From positions 1-6,105 of the forward strand of contig JAIRNU010000011.1 of assembly GCA_031257945.1 (NCBI GenBank): a DNA stretch of 6,105 nucleotides, in the 5' to 3' direction. The first letter of the stretch is position 1; each line of letters begins with the position of its first letter. The notes under the pieces were generated by a model, which was not told where the DNA came from, made no database searches, and saw only the letters and a list, made by a program, of their open reading frames with translations. The DNA is from Holosporales bacterium (GTDB lineage Bacteria; Pseudomonadota; Alphaproteobacteria; BNTO01). A program made the position numbers and the translations under genes. Of the stretch, positions 5,756 through 6,105 are shown piece by piece.

Positions 5756-6105
5756 TTAGCCCCTAGACACGCACCGATGCTTTCGCAACAGGTCTATTTG
5801 GGCGTATGGAGTTTTATTAAAAACCTCGAAGAAAGTAAAACTAGCCACAAAATCTAGAATAAGTTGTTCTTGCTCAGGTGGCGTATTGGCCTTTTGGAAC
5901 TCTGTTGGGGCGTCTTGAAACCCGTCTTTTATGGTATACTTGAACACCCCCCTTGTTTTATTGACAAATATTCCGTTTTGTTTGTTCAATACTTTGCCCA
6001 GATATACAGGGTCATTCACCTTTTTCCCCTTTTCATCACGCCTAGGAGTGGCGACTAGGCCATATTCGACCCCATTTCTTTTATTATAGTATATGAAGCT
6101 ATTAC
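5756..6105 (-). pseudogene. Transposase N-terminal fragment (IS1634/IS4-like), runs off the right edge
   Basis: The frame is open from the right edge of the window down to TAG at 5758-5756, so the gene starts beyond 6105. A GTG at 6019 with AGGGG six bases upstream looks like a start but is preceded by 28 in-frame codons that fit the family. The visible product begins NSFIYYNKRNGVEYGLVATP, then KVNDPVYLGKVLNKQNGIFV, EQEQLILDFVASFTFFEVF. This matches the N-terminal pattern of IS1634/IS4-like DDE transposases (an opening with NGV-Y, then a V-x-LGK strand, and later LILDFG before the catalytic core). Native sequence ends at about AQI (5795); the remaining codons DLLRKHRCVSRG are the IS5 terminal repeat. 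Catalytic domains are absent here. Family assignment is from memory and moderate; the read-through into the IS and the open left frame are seen directly. Confidence 0.62.
5776..5794 (-). repeat. Right terminal inverted repeat of the IS5 element
   Basis: Reading on the minus strand from 5794 gives GACCTGTTGCGAAAGCATC, the partner of 4801-4817. It also supplies the last 12 codons (from Asp at 5794-5792) and stop of the truncated transposase to its right. Confidence 0.65.

Larger units (their letters stand above)
4801..5794 (+). mobile_element. IS5-family insertion sequence
   Basis: A 994-bp element bounded by imperfect inverted repeats (GACC at the left end, GGTC at the right) and holding one DDE transposase. 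The dinucleotide TA flanks both sides (4799-4800 and 5795-5796), consistent with the short TA-containing target duplications of several IS5 subgroups, but two bases are weak evidence. The flanks belong to different mobile elements (group II intron protein left, IS1634-like transposase right), so the present context probably arose by deletion or recombination. The 166-bp non-coding interval at the right and 89 bases at the left are within the element or its ends. Confidence 0.75.

Noticed and set aside
5749..5763. GGGG-ATCTTAG-CCCC hairpin after the IS5 transposase as a terminator
   Set aside because: Four-bp stem without a following T-run. It lies inside the IS end and may be only sub-terminal repeat structure.

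Overview
The window is a mosaic of two intact housekeeping-type genes, one unrecognised membrane protein and pieces of at least four different mobile elements. It looks like chromosome from an IS-rich, probably host-associated bacterium. Sigma70-like promoters and a strong GGAGG ribosome binding site argue against Bacteroidetes. Truncated IS630, IS5 and group II intron pieces packed together are typical of intracellular lineages such as Holosporales or Rickettsiales, but this placement is a low-confidence inference from gene content only.

Layout, left to right. Positions 48-437 (minus) hold the N-terminal part of an IS630-type transposase that has lost its catalytic domain. An intergenic stretch of about 230 bases carries a likely promoter for a SulP-family anion transporter (667-2385, plus), closest in remembered sequence to E. 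coli DauA/YchM. A promoter and a strong ribosome binding site lie in the 91 bases before trpS (2477-3499, plus), which encodes tryptophanyl-tRNA synthetase. Convergent to trpS is an unrecognised Ala/Cys-rich membrane protein with a signal-peptide-like start (3646-4473, minus). Its C-terminal tail contains octapeptide repeats, and an extra G in the last repeat appears to have shifted the reading frame. A second open frame of 62 codons continues to 3534.

Upstream of that gene, also on the minus strand, is the 3' end of a group II intron: domains V and VI, preceded by the last ~48 codons of its maturase/reverse transcriptase. The maturase stops abruptly at position 4800, where an IS5-family element begins (4801-5794, imperfect terminal inverted repeats, intact DDE transposase on plus). 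On the other side of the IS, the minus strand carries the N-terminal part of another transposase (IS1634/IS4-like) that runs off the right edge and is cut by the IS end. The two flanks of the IS belong to different elements, so this is a rearranged mobile-element cluster and not one clean insertion into a single gene.

SulP and TrpRS have no functional link that can be seen. They share strand and are adjacent, but trpS has its own promoter signal. I found no CRISPR array, tRNA, rRNA, defence system or other clearly new multi-gene system. The most interesting points are the frame-shifted repeat in the membrane protein, the intron remnant with an excellent domain VI but a degenerate domain V, and a nine-codon open frame containing a Trp codon in the trpS leader.
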